48,792 nucleotides of DNA from Richelia sp. CSU_2_1 (GCA_012034575.1 JAAUPF010000032.1:1-48792); one strand, 5' to 3'; shown: positions 1 through 9,604, numbered from the stretch's first letter. The notes: generated by a model from the sequence alone, not told the origin. A program made the numbers and translations.

Positions 1-11
1 CTATTACCACT

Positions 12-50
12 GAGGCTGTGTCTGTACTCCAGACACAGCCTCGGTTTTTT
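12..50 (+). terminator. Strong intrinsic terminator of an upstream gene
   Basis: A perfect 13-bp stem (12-24 with 30-42) closes a 5-base loop and is followed by GG and six T. This is a textbook rho-independent terminator. It presumably ends a plus-strand gene lying left of the window. Confidence 0.85.
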
Positions 51-101
51 CCCCTCTTTCTCTTTTTCCCCTTGATATCATGTCCGATCGAGCGGAGTTT
101 T

Positions 102-300
102 TCACAGCAATAAATAATAAGAACGACAGGAGAGTGGCAGCAAATTTAATATAGTCATTCGCTGTATTTAACAATCATCTTATCCGGCTGTAATTGCTGG
201 GATTTTAGCACATTAGTTGCCAGAATAAATCTGCCACAAGCTTTGGTTTGGAGCTCGATCGTGCCAGCATCTGTTTCGAGTTGTGCTTGAACTTTAAACC
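102..300 (-). pseudogene. IS1634-family (DUF4277) transposase remnant, middle plus C-terminal end
   Basis: The minus strand encodes a piece typical of the middle of IS1634-type transposases, with motifs such as FKVQAQLE, GRFILATN and MIVKY. After a deletion and a change of frame it continues into ILNLLPLSCRSYYLLL and a stop near 102. The same C-terminal end is found, diverged, in the plus-strand remnant at 552-1045. No intact reading frame remains and the N-terminal half is absent. I infer a decayed insertion sequence with internal deletions. Confidence 0.7.
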
Positions 301-310
301 TCAAAACCGC

Positions 311-354
311 ACCCTCAACTGGCACACACGCAGTTGGGGTGCCGGTGGATAGTC
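311..354. repeat. 44-bp hairpin repeat, left copy
   Basis: This stretch is a perfect 44-bp inverted match to 1300-1343. The unit itself is nearly palindromic (CACCCCAACTG against CAGTTGAGGGTG), so each copy can fold into a hairpin. It does not code for a recognisable part of the adjacent transposase. Confidence 0.85.
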
Positions 355-551
355 TCACGAGAGCCAAATGCGTGAGTAGAAATACTCTTCAAGCGATGTC
401 GATCGAAAGCTTGGTAAAACGAGGCATGGTGAAAATGTGTTAATAGCGTGAATTAATCACAAAACCAATCATCTCCCGTGCCACGCACTCGACGCTCGCT
501 CGCGTAGTGTAAACTCAGACAGCAAACAATTAGCTCGATCGAAATAAACCA

Positions 552-1045
552 GTGCATCACAAAACTGAAATAACTGTCTCTAACCTCGACCATCTCGGCC
601 GTCGGGCAGGTCTAGTTGATGAAATAGGAATTGTCCAAAAAATCAACGAATTAGTGGGTTCTCAACCGGGCGAGCTCGTCAGTCCGGGCTTGGCAGTGAA
701 AGCGATGATAATCAACGGATTAGGGCTAGTATCTGCCCCGTTGTACTTATTTTCTAAGTTTTTTGAAGGTAAAGCAGTAGAACATTTAATTGGTGAAGGA
801 ATTCAAGCATCAGACCAAACACGATTACCGTTTAGGTAGAGTATTAGACAAGCTATATTTAGTAGGAAGCATCCAAATATTTACAACCTAATCGACCGAC
901 TCTCCGTTGGATCTGCCAAATATTTCAAGCGATTCATCTGGTGAGCATTCAAGGAATTCAACAAATTTCTAATTTGACAGCGGAGCGAATAGCTATATTA
1001 AAATTGCTGCCACTATCTTGTCGTTCTTATTATTTGTTACTGTGA
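552..1045 (+). pseudogene. IS1634-family (DUF4277) transposase remnant, N- and C-terminal parts
   Basis: A GTG-started 95-codon frame matches the DUF4277 N-terminus of IS1634-type transposases (LDHLGRRAGLVDEIGIVQKI, VKAMIINGLG, SAPLYLFSKFFE). Near 805 the frame shifts; the next frame continues the family sequence with YRLGRVLDKLYLVGS up to a stop near 891. The sequence then jumps to the C-terminus (TLRWICQIFQAIHLV, LTAERIAILKLLPLSCRS) and stops near 1045. The catalytic middle is deleted, so this copy cannot transpose. It lies in opposite orientation to the remnant at 102-300. Confidence 0.85.
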
Positions 1046-1299
1046 ATCAAGCAGCTTACTTGATGAGTAAAGCTGACCTCAATTTCAAAGATATTTGTTT
1101 CAGTAGTGATGTAGAATCGTCAGGCTACTGGAGATATCTGCTGCCCATTAATAGTTAGTTATATCCGAATTTGAGAGTGATTAGAGATTGAGAATATAGA
1201 ACTCATGCCCCTGACTGTCAATTTTAAGAAAGCCACAACAAGTCGATGCGATTGTGACACAAAACGAGCAGGTATTTTTGACTATTATCTCATTCGATC

Positions 1300-1343
1300 G
1301 ACTATCCACCGGCACCCCAACTGCGTGTGTGCCAGTTGAGGGT
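1300..1343. repeat. 44-bp hairpin repeat, right copy
   Basis: Perfect inverted match of 311-354, about 0.95 kb away. The match ends one base before a mismatch and does not extend into the transposase sequence on either side. Confidence 0.85.
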
Positions 1344-1490
1344 TCGGAATGTGGGTTCAACAACGCACGAAAACATACTCCTGACAAAAGCCATTTAACT
1401 CACATACCGCAGGTGCGATCGCGCGATTATACAAGTCCGATGTAACCGGACACGATCTCAGCCATCAGCCATTGGAGAATCGCTTTCCCA

Positions 1491-1573
1491 AGTCAACTCT
1501 CAACTATCAACTCAAAACTCAAAACTCATACTTGCCCCAATCCGCTCAACTCAAAACTCAAAACTCAAAACTC
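1491..1573. repeat. Heptamer repeats (AACTATC-like and AAAACTC units)
   Basis: Two short runs of 7-bp units: AACTCTC/AACTATC passing into AAAACTC (1491-1528), then AAAACTC again (1546-1573). They lie just downstream of the TPR gene's ancestral stop. Confidence 0.8.
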
Positions 1574-1672
1574 CCGAACAACTTTCAACTATTTACCATT
1601 TCCCGGATATTGCACCTTTAAGCTTCAATTCTTCCCGGCTCACCAAAGCTTCGTAACAATCAGGTTTAATTT

Positions 1673-3322
1673 CTAGAGCAACGCCGTAAGAGCTAATTGC
1701 ATCTCGATCGCGCTGCATTTTTGCAAAACATCGCCCCGCACCGACCAAGCTTCCCAGCTATCGGGCTTGAGTTGGATCAGCCTGTCAAAAGCCGCGATCG
1801 CATCGGCATAGCGTTCCATTTTTGCCAGCACAACGCCTCGCTGCATCCAGGATTGAATGTTATCGGGCCAGATAGTAATTGCTCGATCGTAGGCTGCCAG
1901 AGCTTGTTCGTAATGCTCTAAATTTTCGAGAGCATTGCCGCGTTTAAACCAAGCTTCAAAACAATCGGGTAAGAGTTGAATGACCTGATTGTAAGCTGCA
2001 ACGGCTTCTTCGTAGCGCTGCATTTTTTCCAGGGCTACTCCTTGCTGCAATCCAATTTTTGATGTGAGTTCCGTGCCCGAACTCAGAGAAATTACTTTCT
2101 CAAAACAGGCGATCGCTTCTTCTTGCTGCTGCAATTTTTCCATACTTTCCCCCCGCAAATTCCAAGCTTCTAAATAATCTCCTTGAATTTGCAGGGCATT
2201 GCTGTAAGCGACGATCGCATCTTTGTGGCGTTCCAATTTTGCCAGGGCGATGCCTCGTCCCAGCCATGCTTCGGGGAAATTTGGATTGATTTGAATTGCT
2301 TTGTCAAAAGATCCGATCGCCCCTTCAAAATCTCCCGCTTCTGTTAGCGTTTGACCCCAACCGATCCACGCTTCGGGATAAAAAGGATTGATTTGAATTG
2401 CCCGATCGAAACAAGCAATTGCAGCATCCGGACGCTGGTATTTGAGAGCCATGCCTTTATTAAACCAAGCTTCGCAGTCGTTGGGTTGCAGTTGAATTAC
2501 GCGATCGTAGGCTGCCATTGCTTCGGCGTAGCGGTGCAATTTTGCCGTTGCTAGGCCTCGATTGAACCAAGCCATACTGTTTTCCGGTTGCAGTTGAATG
2601 GCGCGATCGTAAGATGTTACTGCTTCCGCGTAGCGTTCCGCCTTCATTAAAGCCAAACCCCGGTTCAACCAAGCTTCCGCATTACCGGGTACGAGTTTGA
2701 CCGCCCGTTCGTAAGCAGCCACAGATTCAGCGTAGCGCTGCGCTTGCAGCAGGGCGTTTCCTTTGCGGCACCAGACCGCGGGTAAATTGGGATCGATGAG
2801 CGTTGTTTTTTTATAACAGTCAGCGGCCGCACTCCATTGCTGCAATTCTTCCAAAGTTCTGCCCCGCAAGTACCAAGCTTCCTGTTTGTCCGGGTCAATT
2901 TGAATGGCTTTGTCAAAACTCGCGATCGCGTCTTGGGTATTTTGCAGCTTCAACAGCGCCGTCCCGCGCTGCATCCAGGCCCAGTATTCCTCTGGATCGA
3001 TCGCAATTGCGCGATCGCAGCAAGTCACGGCTTCTGCATAAGAATTTAGTTGCTTGCAAGCTTTGCCCAGCTTCAGCCAAGCGCTGACCCAATCCGGCTT
3101 GATTTGTACCGCTTTCGAGTAGCAAGCTGCTGCTGCTTCGTACCTTCCCGATGCGTACAGCCGATTTCCCCGATCGTAACTGGGAAAGGCGGCAAAAATT
3201 CTCAAAATCGGTGGCAGCAAAGCGGGCTGGGGGTTCGATCGGTTAACAGCGGTGTTGGGGCTGGTGGTAGCAGCAGGGTTTTCACTCGGATTTTCGCTGG
3301 CGGAAGTTGAAGGGTCTGGCAT
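1673..3322 (-). CDS. TPR-repeat protein with frameshifted C-terminus
   Basis: A 549-residue protein made of about 14 tandem tetratricopeptide repeats (AWxxRGxAL...YAEAVAAYDRAIQLQP pattern) after a polar N-terminus of about 40 residues rich in Ser, Pro and Asn. TPR arrays act as protein-interaction scaffolds; no catalytic domain, signal peptide or membrane segment is visible. The last repeat is broken. In a run of five T at 1718-1722 (five A on the coding strand) the frame leaves the TPR pattern and stops at 1673. One more base would restore MQRDRDAI...ALEIKPDCYEAL and end near 1593. This is either a real truncation or a homopolymer sequencing error. The gene is divergent from the pseudouridine synthase gene. 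The partner is unknown. Confidence 0.9.
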   Translation of the reverse strand: MPDPSTSASENPSENPAATTSPNTAVNRSNPQPALLPPILRIFAAFPSYDRGNRLYASGRYEAAAACYSKAVQIKPDWVSAWLKLGKACKQLNSYAEAVTCCDRAIAIDPEEYWAWMQRGTALLKLQNTQDAIASFDKAIQIDPDKQEAWYLRGRTLEELQQWSAAADCYKKTTLIDPNLPAVWCRKGNALLQAQRYAESVAAYERAVKLVPGNAEAWLNRGLALMKAERYAEAVTSYDRAIQLQPENSMAWFNRGLATAKLHRYAEAMAAYDRVIQLQPNDCEAWFNKGMALKYQRPDAAIACFDRAIQINPFYPEAWIGWGQTLTEAGDFEGAIGSFDKAIQINPNFPEAWLGRGIALAKLERHKDAIVAYSNALQIQGDYLEAWNLRGESMEKLQQQEEAIACFEKVISLSSGTELTSKIGLQQGVALEKMQRYEEAVAAYNQVIQLLPDCFEAWFKRGNALENLEHYEQALAAYDRAITIWPDNIQSWMQRGVVLAKMERYADAIAAFDRLIQLKPDSWEAWSVRGDVLQKCSAIEMQLALTALL

Positions 3323-3636
3323 AAGCCTTGCACATAAAATTTAGGTTGGTTGACAAGTGTGGGGAGCTTAATATTATCTGTATTTTTCTTAACTGTAAGG
3401 TTTTGGGATTAATGTAACATATCGTCTCGGTAATTCTACCACTCATCTTTACTTAACTTTATATCTATCCAATGATGTACCGCTTCCGTTGCAGGCAAAG
3501 CCGAAGGCAGAAGGCAGAGGGATTCATAGTAACGCTTTGGGCGATCTAAAATGTCAACAGCCGTCGGGCGCGGTTGCTATAAAATACGATCGAGCGCAAA
3601 AAATGTGTCTTCAAAAAGAATAAAATCCGATCGTAT
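3323..3636. other. Divergent intergenic region
   Basis: This 314-bp spacer separates two divergently transcribed genes and must hold both promoters. It is AT-rich near the TPR gene and contains a short GAAGGCAGAAGGCAGAGGG stretch, also seen near 19800. I find no confident promoter, RNA gene or hairpin. Confidence 0.5.
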
Positions 3637-5469
3637 ATGGTGTTGGGACACTTGCTAGCAGATTTCGGAGGCGTTAATTGGGGGTCGATCGACCCTTCCT
3701 GGCACTATTGGTACGAAGGCTTGTGCCCGGAAAGCGGCGAGTTGCTGAGATTGCCGCGCACGGAAATGTCCGAGGAAATCGCCCGCTGTTTGATGCAGCA
3801 ATTGGCCGCCGATCCGGATTATTCCCACGAGGGCAAAATGTACGGCATATTGCTCGTAGAAACGCCGGAGGGCGAAAATCGGGTTTTGAAAGCATTTTCC
3901 GGGTTGCTGAACGGTAGCAGCGACGTGGAGGGCTGGGTGCCGCCGATTCCGGGGCGCGATCGGGTGGCTGTTGGGGAAGCAGTGGCGCTGCAGGAATTAG
4001 AGGCGATTAAAAATGAATCGATCGCCCTCAAACAGTTACCGCAAAGATTGGAGTATGAAACTCTTTTTTGCGAGTTTGAATTGCAACTGCAAATTTTGCA
4101 CGATCGGCACCGAAAAAACAAGCTGCAGCGGGATGAAAAACGGCAGTTGCTGCGTCAAACTATTGATGGAGAAAACCTGAAAATTGCTTTGGAAAGGCTC
4201 GATCGAGCCAGTCAGTTAGAAAAAATCGATCGCCAGCAATTCAAACGCCGCCGGGATGAAATATTGCAGCAGCTAAAACAAGCTATTGAAGTAGCGGATG
4301 CGCGGGTGCGGGAACTGAAACAGCGGCGCAAAAAAATTTCCCGCCAACTCCAATTGGAGATGCACGCAGCTTACAGTTTGCTCAATTTTTTGGGAAATTC
4401 TCGATCGCTCTTGCAATTGATGCCTGCGGGTTCGATTCCTACGGGAACGGGCGATTGTTGCGCGCCGAAATTGCTCCACTATGCTGCGGCAAATAATTTA
4501 AAACCGCTAGCAATGGCTGAGTTTTGGTGGGGAGTGCGATCGGGAGATAAAATACCAGGAGAATTTTATGGTGCTTGTGCCGATCGATGTCAGCCGCTGA
4601 TGGGTTTTTTGTTATCTGGATTGGCTCAAAATAAATCTGTTAACCAGCAAGAATCCCGGCTTGTGAATTCGGAATTTAGCAGCGAACCACCTACGGAAAG
4701 GAGTCGAGAAACCGGGTTGGTTTGCGAAAATAATTGGTTGCTGCTGGTAGATGCGGAAAAAAAACCGATTTCTGCGATCGGAACACGCCACTTAAGTGCA
4801 AATTCTGTAAGACCGTTGCCTGAAATAAATATATCACAGATTGTACCAATTATTTACCAAGATCGATGGTCGATCGCCGTTAACAAACCTGCTGGCTTGC
4901 TATCAGTTCCCGGCCGATATTTCGATACTCAAGATAGCGTGCAAAGTCGCTTGCAAAACTTGCTTGAAGATGGCTTAAATCTGCTAGCAGTCCACCGATT
5001 AGATTTAGAAACCTCGGGGATTTTGCTGCTGGCACGCGACAAAGAAACTTACCGTCAAATGAGCGATCTATTTGCCAAAAAACAAGTTTGCAAAATTTAT
5101 GAAGCCGTGCTTTCTGGGATCTTAAAAATTGATGCGGGAACGATCGAACTGCCGCTGAGGGGAAATCCCGAAAATCGCCCGGTTCAAGAAGTTGACTTGC
5201 TGTACGGAAAACCCAGCATTACTCGCTTTCAGGTCATTGCCAGAGAGGGAAATTGCACTCGCATCGAGTTTTTTCCGCTGACGGGACGCACGCATCAATT
5301 GAGAGTTCACGCCGCTGATGCGAGGGGATTGGGAATGCCAATTTTGGGCGATCGGCTGTACGGATGTCGGGCTGCTGCGAGTCGGTTACACTTGCACGCG
5401 CGGGAACTTTCTTTTGCACACCCGCAGTTGGGAGAAATGGTACATTTACAGGTAGAAACGCCCTTTTGA
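3637..5469 (+). CDS. RluA-family RNA pseudouridine synthase with long N-terminal extension
   Basis: Isomerises uridine to pseudouridine in rRNA or tRNA. The C-terminal 220 residues form the RluA catalytic domain: VNKPAGLLSVPG near 415, HRLDLETSG with the catalytic Asp at about residue 456, and LTGRTHQLRVHA near 550. The first 390 residues are an extension found in a long subfamily. It has a conserved-looking start (WHYWYEGLCPESGELLRLPR), a charged coiled coil at about 115-255, and a segment with GDCCAPKLLHYAA and EFWWG that resembles a domain seen with the long RluA-type enzymes of marine bacteria. At 610 residues it is about twice the size of plain RluA. The linker near residues 350-362 contains a genomic repeat. 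The exact RNA target cannot be told from sequence. Confidence 0.9.
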   Translation: MVLGHLLADFGGVNWGSIDPSWHYWYEGLCPESGELLRLPRTEMSEEIARCLMQQLAADPDYSHEGKMYGILLVETPEGENRVLKAFSGLLNGSSDVEGWVPPIPGRDRVAVGEAVALQELEAIKNESIALKQLPQRLEYETLFCEFELQLQILHDRHRKNKLQRDEKRQLLRQTIDGENLKIALERLDRASQLEKIDRQQFKRRRDEILQQLKQAIEVADARVRELKQRRKKISRQLQLEMHAAYSLLNFLGNSRSLLQLMPAGSIPTGTGDCCAPKLLHYAAANNLKPLAMAEFWWGVRSGDKIPGEFYGACADRCQPLMGFLLSGLAQNKSVNQQESRLVNSEFSSEPPTERSRETGLVCENNWLLLVDAEKKPISAIGTRHLSANSVRPLPEINISQIVPIIYQDRWSIAVNKPAGLLSVPGRYFDTQDSVQSRLQNLLEDGLNLLAVHRLDLETSGILLLARDKETYRQMSDLFAKKQVCKIYEAVLSGILKIDAGTIELPLRGNPENRPVQEVDLLYGKPSITRFQVIAREGNCTRIEFFPLTGRTHQLRVHAADARGLGMPILGDRLYGCRAAASRLHLHARELSFAHPQLGEMVHLQVETPF

Positions 5470-5511
5470 GGGAGGTAAAATATCGAGGAAATTAATTTAT
5501 ATAGCGCGTCT

Positions 5512-5602
5512 AAATGAATAGTAAAATTTTCACCCCACCCCAACCCTCCCCTCCCCTTACAAAGGGGAGGGAGCAAGAAAGATTGTACAAATGATTTAGA
5601 CT
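5512..5602. repeat. Dispersed hairpin repeat (CCCACCCC...AAGGGGAGGG type)
   Basis: A C-rich stretch is followed by a hairpin with a 10-bp arm (5549-5558 with 5562-5571). The same block, including the trailing ACAAATGATTT, recurs at 14184-14261. The spacer 5470-5839 holds this copy and the repeat at 5660-5726; otherwise I see nothing but presumed promoter sequence for the next gene. Confidence 0.75.
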
Positions 5603-5659
5603 TACTATATTGGTGTTGACTTAAGCCGAAATTACGCACTGGCTCCATCTGTAGCTCCA

Positions 5660-5726
5660 TCTGTAGGGTGCGCACTGCGCACCTTATCGCTACTAATAGT
5701 GTGTCAAATAGTGTGTCAAACTATGT
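5660..5726 (-). repeat. Composite repeat with GTGCGCA palindrome
   Basis: A palindrome AGGGTGCGCACTGCGCACCTT (about 5665-5685) is followed by a tail containing ACTAATAGTGTGTCAAA. On the opposite strand the whole unit matches the two tandem units at 15300-15416, so the palindrome and its tail travel together. Confidence 0.75.
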
Positions 5727-5839
5727 GAGGCATAAATCCTGTTAAAGTTAATCTAAGGATTGTCGCGTTCCTACACACTCGCTCTAAATTTTGTTATCTT
5801 AAAGAGCGATCGAACTTAAATTTCTCCGAGTCTTTTACC

Positions 5840-6958
5840 ATGAACGCCCAAACAGCATCTCCAGCATTACTCAGTCCCTTCAAACTGGGAGATTTGTCCT
5901 TAAAAAACCGCACAGTTATGGCACCCATGACGCGCGCCAGGGCCGGTGAAACGCGAATGCCCAACGCTTTGATGGCCGAATACTACGCTCAACGAGCCGG
6001 AGCTGGTTTAATAGTTTCAGAAGCTACCGTAATTTCTACTCAAGGTAACGGCTGGGCAAATACACCGGGTATTTATTCAGAGGAACAAGCTGAAGCTTGG
6101 AAGCAAGTTACAGCGGCAGTTCATGCCAAAGAAACGCCGATTTTTCTGCAACTTTGGCACTGCGGGCGAGCATCTCACAGCAGTTTTCAAGAAAACAATC
6201 AATTGCCCGTTGCAGCATCTGCAATTGCCATTGAAGAAGGCGAAATTCACACGCCTATCGGCAAACAATCTTATGAAGTTCCCCGTGCTTTAGAAACTGA
6301 TGAAATTCCCGCGATCGTGGAAGATTATCGCAAGGCAGCAGAAAGGGCTAAAATCGCAGGTTTTGACGGTGTAGAAATTCACGCAGCCAACGGTTATTTA
6401 ATTGACACTTTCCTGCAATCCAAAACCAATCACCGCACCGATATCTACGGCGGTAGCCTCGAAAACCGCTACCGCTTTCTCAAGGAAATTGTGGAAGCCA
6501 TTCTGACAGTCTGGCCTGCAAATCGGGTGGGAGTTAGGTTTTCTCCCAACGGCCTTTACAACGGCATGGGTTCGCCAGATTATCGGGAAACTTTTCTGTA
6601 TGCTGCGGGGGAATTAAATAGTTACGGATTGGCTTACCTGCATTTCTTAGATGGTTTAGCTTTCGGCTTTCACGAGTTGGGAACGCCGATGCTTTTGGCA
6701 GAATTTCGCGAGGTATTTTCAGGGGCGATCGTCGGTAATTGCGGGTATACTCAAGAGCAGGCAGAAGTGGCGATTAGCAGCAAACTTGCCGATTTAATTG
6801 CTTTCGGCCGCCCGTTTATCAGCAATCCCGATTTGGTAGAGCGTTTTGCTAATAACTGGCCGCTCAATCCACCTGCGGAAATGGCTGCTTGGTATGCTTT
6901 TGGTCCCGAAGGTTATACTGACTTCCCCAGCTATCAGGAATCTGCAGCTATTTCTTGA
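5840..6958 (+). CDS. nemA: Old yellow enzyme-type alkene reductase (N-ethylmaleimide reductase-like)
   Basis: FMN-dependent, NAD(P)H-driven reduction of activated C=C bonds. The 372-residue length and the sequence fit the OYE family across the whole TIM barrel: LKNRTVMAPMTRARA near 21, PIFLQLWHCGRASH near 95, the active-site and flavin stretch HAANGYLIDTFLQSKTNHRTD near 180, and GGSLENRYRF just after. The C-terminus with AFGRPFISNPDL is also typical. No signal or membrane segment is seen. It stands alone on the plus strand with no obvious partner. The gene name follows the nearest well-known homologue; the natural substrate is unknown. Confidence 0.92.
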   Translation: MNAQTASPALLSPFKLGDLSLKNRTVMAPMTRARAGETRMPNALMAEYYAQRAGAGLIVSEATVISTQGNGWANTPGIYSEEQAEAWKQVTAAVHAKETPIFLQLWHCGRASHSSFQENNQLPVAASAIAIEEGEIHTPIGKQSYEVPRALETDEIPAIVEDYRKAAERAKIAGFDGVEIHAANGYLIDTFLQSKTNHRTDIYGGSLENRYRFLKEIVEAILTVWPANRVGVRFSPNGLYNGMGSPDYRETFLYAAGELNSYGLAYLHFLDGLAFGFHELGTPMLLAEFREVFSGAIVGNCGYTQEQAEVAISSKLADLIAFGRPFISNPDLVERFANNWPLNPPAEMAAWYAFGPEGYTDFPSYQESAAIS

Positions 6959-6962
6959 TTTT

Positions 6963-6987
6963 GTAGGGTGCGCAATGCGCACCTTAC
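6963..6987. repeat. GTGCGCA palindromic repeat
   Basis: A 25-bp near-perfect palindrome built on AGGGTGCGCAATGCGCACCT, between the reductase and DinB-like genes. It may serve as a transcription stop but has no T-tract of its own. Confidence 0.8.
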
Positions 6988-6997
6988 AAGACTTTTG

Positions 6998-7026
6998 CTA
7001 AAATCTAAAATCTAAAATCTAAAATT
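6998..7026. repeat. Heptamer repeat AAAATCT
   Basis: Four 7-bp units (AAAATCT three times, then AAAATTC) end one base before the ATG of the DinB-like gene, so they occupy the place of its ribosome binding site. Confidence 0.85.
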
Positions 7027-7027
7027 C

Positions 7028-7522
7028 ATGTATAACGGTAATTACTATCAGCTAATGGCTGAATACAACGGCTGGATGAACCAGAAAATATATGCAGTTT
7101 GCTTGGAAATGTCTGATGCTCAAAGGAAACAAAATCTCGATGCTTTCTTCAAGTCAATTCACGGCACTTTAAATCACTTGCTTTACGGAGATCGAGTGTG
7201 GATGGGACGTTTTACCGATCGCCCATTTTCCGCAAGCGCGATCGGTCAAGAATTATACGCAGATTTTCATGAATTAAAAGCAGAACGCGAACGAACGGAC
7301 CGAGAAATTATTAACTGGACGCAGCAGCTCGATCCGCAATGGCTCAACGAACCATTTGAGTATACAAGCAATGTAGATAACAACAGTCGCGTACTGCCGG
7401 CTTGGGTGTTAGTAACGCATATGTTCAACCATCAAACCCATCACCGCGGCCAAGTTACGACACTTATCAAACAACTCGGTTTTGAGCCGGGAATTACAGA
7501 TATTCCTTGGTTGTTTGGGTAG
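7028..7522 (+). CDS. DinB-family protein
   Basis: A 164-residue four-helix-bundle protein of the DinB/YfiT-like family, whose members usually bind a divalent metal with three histidines. Candidate ligands are His in SIHGTLNHLLYGD (near residue 47) and the pair in FNHQTHHRGQ (near 139-143). Metal-dependent thiol transfer is known for some members; none can be assigned here. The ATG directly follows an AAAATCT heptamer run, so no normal Shine-Dalgarno sequence precedes it. It is a monocistronic gene between the reductase and por. Confidence 0.88.
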   Translation: MYNGNYYQLMAEYNGWMNQKIYAVCLEMSDAQRKQNLDAFFKSIHGTLNHLLYGDRVWMGRFTDRPFSASAIGQELYADFHELKAERERTDREIINWTQQLDPQWLNEPFEYTSNVDNNSRVLPAWVLVTHMFNHQTHHRGQVTTLIKQLGFEPGITDIPWLFG

Positions 7523-7580
7523 TAGGACACGCGCTGTAATATGCAATAATCAAATTATGTAGGGTGCGTCAATTTTTCTC

Positions 7581-7622
7581 CAATTTAAAATTTAAAATCT
7601 AAAATCTAAAATCTAAAATCTA
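7581..7622. repeat. Heptamer repeats AAAATTT/AAAATCT
   Basis: About five 7-bp units lie in the spacer upstream of por, behind a truncated GTAGGGTGCGTC fragment of the palindromic repeat. The remaining 140 bp up to 7766 should contain the por promoter, which I cannot pinpoint. Confidence 0.8.
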
Positions 7623-7736
7623 TCGATCGCAAAACTTTACATTTGAAATAGCATAACGTTTCGTCATATCCTATTACCGAAGGGCATCTCAAAACCTCAG
7701 AGCTGCCAGCTCAGCAGTTTTCGTGTCCGAAAATAA

Positions 7737-8777
<1,041 letters not shown>

Positions 8778-8780
8778 TCC

Positions 8781-8802
8781 GACAGGGGTTTAAACCCCTG
8801 TC
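8781..8802. repeat. 22-bp perfect palindrome behind por
   Basis: A perfect inverted repeat centred on GTTTAAAC with arms GACAGGGG and CCCCTGTC, three bases after the por stop codon. No T-run follows, so a terminator role is only possible. Similar AGGGGTTTAAACCCCT blocks are common dispersed repeats in cyanobacteria. Confidence 0.7.
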
Positions 8803-8812
8803 TCATAGCTGA

Positions 8813-8943
8813 AGTCGGTTAAAACTGAGATCTTGCACCTTTCTCAACAGCCTTAAAGATAGCAAACAGGTTAATAAACCCGCCCCCACCCCACCAGAAA
8901 ACCTCTTATTGACTTTGCTGCAAGATCTTAGTTAAAACCGACT
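8813..8943. repeat. 131-bp MITE-like element with 25-bp terminal inverted repeats
   Basis: The arms 8813-8837 and 8919-8943 are inverted repeats matching at 22 of 25 positions (AGTCGGTT...AGATCTTGCA). The inside (8833-8930) is homologous to 25097-25216. There is no coding capacity. I infer a non-autonomous miniature element. Confidence 0.65.
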
Positions 8944-8956
8944 GAAAGTAAATATC

Positions 8957-9004
8957 AAAAAAGCCGAGTTCGAGAAACCGGGTTGTTCAAAAAACTCGGT
9001 TTTT
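8957..9004. terminator. Bidirectional terminator between por and the RluE-like gene
   Basis: The arms CCGAGTT (8964-8970) and AACTCGG (8993-8999) are followed by five T and preceded by six A, so the structure can end both convergent transcripts. The loop holds the dispersed stretch CGAGAAACCGGGTTG, also found inside the coding region at about 4703-4718. Confidence 0.6.
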
Positions 9005-9013
9005 GCATAGTTT

Positions 9014-9604
9014 CTATCGGGGTTTGCTGCTGCGAAATGGTTTGATTTCTTCGGTCTGGAGTTCCCGCCATTCACCGGGTTTGAGTCCTTCCAGGCGCAA
9101 ATGCCCGATCGCGCTTCTTACCAATCTTAATGTCGGAAATCCCACTGCTGCTGTCATCCGCCGCACTTGACGGTTGCGCCCCTCAGTTAGCGTCATTTCC
9201 AGCCACGCAGTCGGCACGCTCTTGCGAAAGCGAATCGGCGGTTCCCGAGGTTCTAGCGCTGGTTCTGCTGGCAGCAGGCGCACTTTTGCAGGCCGGGTGC
9301 GGTAGTCTTGAATTGCAACACCTGTTTCCAAACGCGCGATCGCACTGGCATCGGGAATCCGTTCTACCTGCACCCAGTAAGTGCGCGGGTGCGCAAATTT
9401 AGGATCGCTAAGCCGGTGCTGCATTTTACCGTCATCGGTAAGCAACAAAAGCCCTTCACTGTCGCGATCGAGCCTGCCCACGGCATAAACATCAGGAATT
9501 GGAATATAATCTTTGAGCGTACTACGCCCATTTTCCCCTGAATTATCAGTAAATTGAGTTAAAACGTCGTAGGGTTTGTAAAATAAAACGTAACGATATC
9601 CCAT
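9014..9604 (-). CDS. rluE: RsuA/RluE-type rRNA pseudouridine synthase
   Basis: A 196-residue member of the RsuA/RluB/RluE family that makes pseudouridine in rRNA. The start [11 protein letters not shown] is the usual RluE N-terminus, without an S4 domain. The catalytic Asp lies in [15 protein letters not shown] near residue 45, and [20 protein letters not shown] near 150 is the second signature. E. coli RluE modifies position 2457 of 23S rRNA; the same target is likely but not shown. It converges on por. Confidence 0.92.
   Translation of the reverse strand: MGYRYVLFYKPYDVLTQFTDNSGENGRSTLKDYIPIPDVYAVGRLDRDSEGLLLLTDDGKMQHRLSDPKFAHPRTYWVQVERIPDASAIARLETGVAIQDYRTRPAKVRLLPAEPALEPREPPIRFRKSVPTAWLEMTLTEGRNRQVRRMTAAVGFPTLRLVRSAIGHLRLEGLKPGEWRELQTEEIKPFRSSKPR

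Larger units (their letters stand above)
1046..1592. other. Non-coding spacer behind the IS remnant
   Basis: I see no supported gene here. It holds the right copy of the 44-bp hairpin repeat (1300-1343) and two runs of heptamer repeats (1491-1528 and 1546-1573). The short open frames present are translations of the repeats or of decayed insertion-sequence DNA. Confidence 0.6.

Noticed and set aside
1181..1445. Small frames on both strands containing STGTPTACVPVEG or STGTHAVGVPVDS
   Set aside because: These are translations of the 44-bp hairpin repeat, which also appears at 311-354 in another context.
5307..5675. 122-codon minus-strand open frame after the RluA-type gene
   Set aside because: It overlaps the 3' end of the real gene and the G/C-rich dispersed repeat (LPPLCKGRGGLGWG is the usual translation of that repeat), with no coding character.
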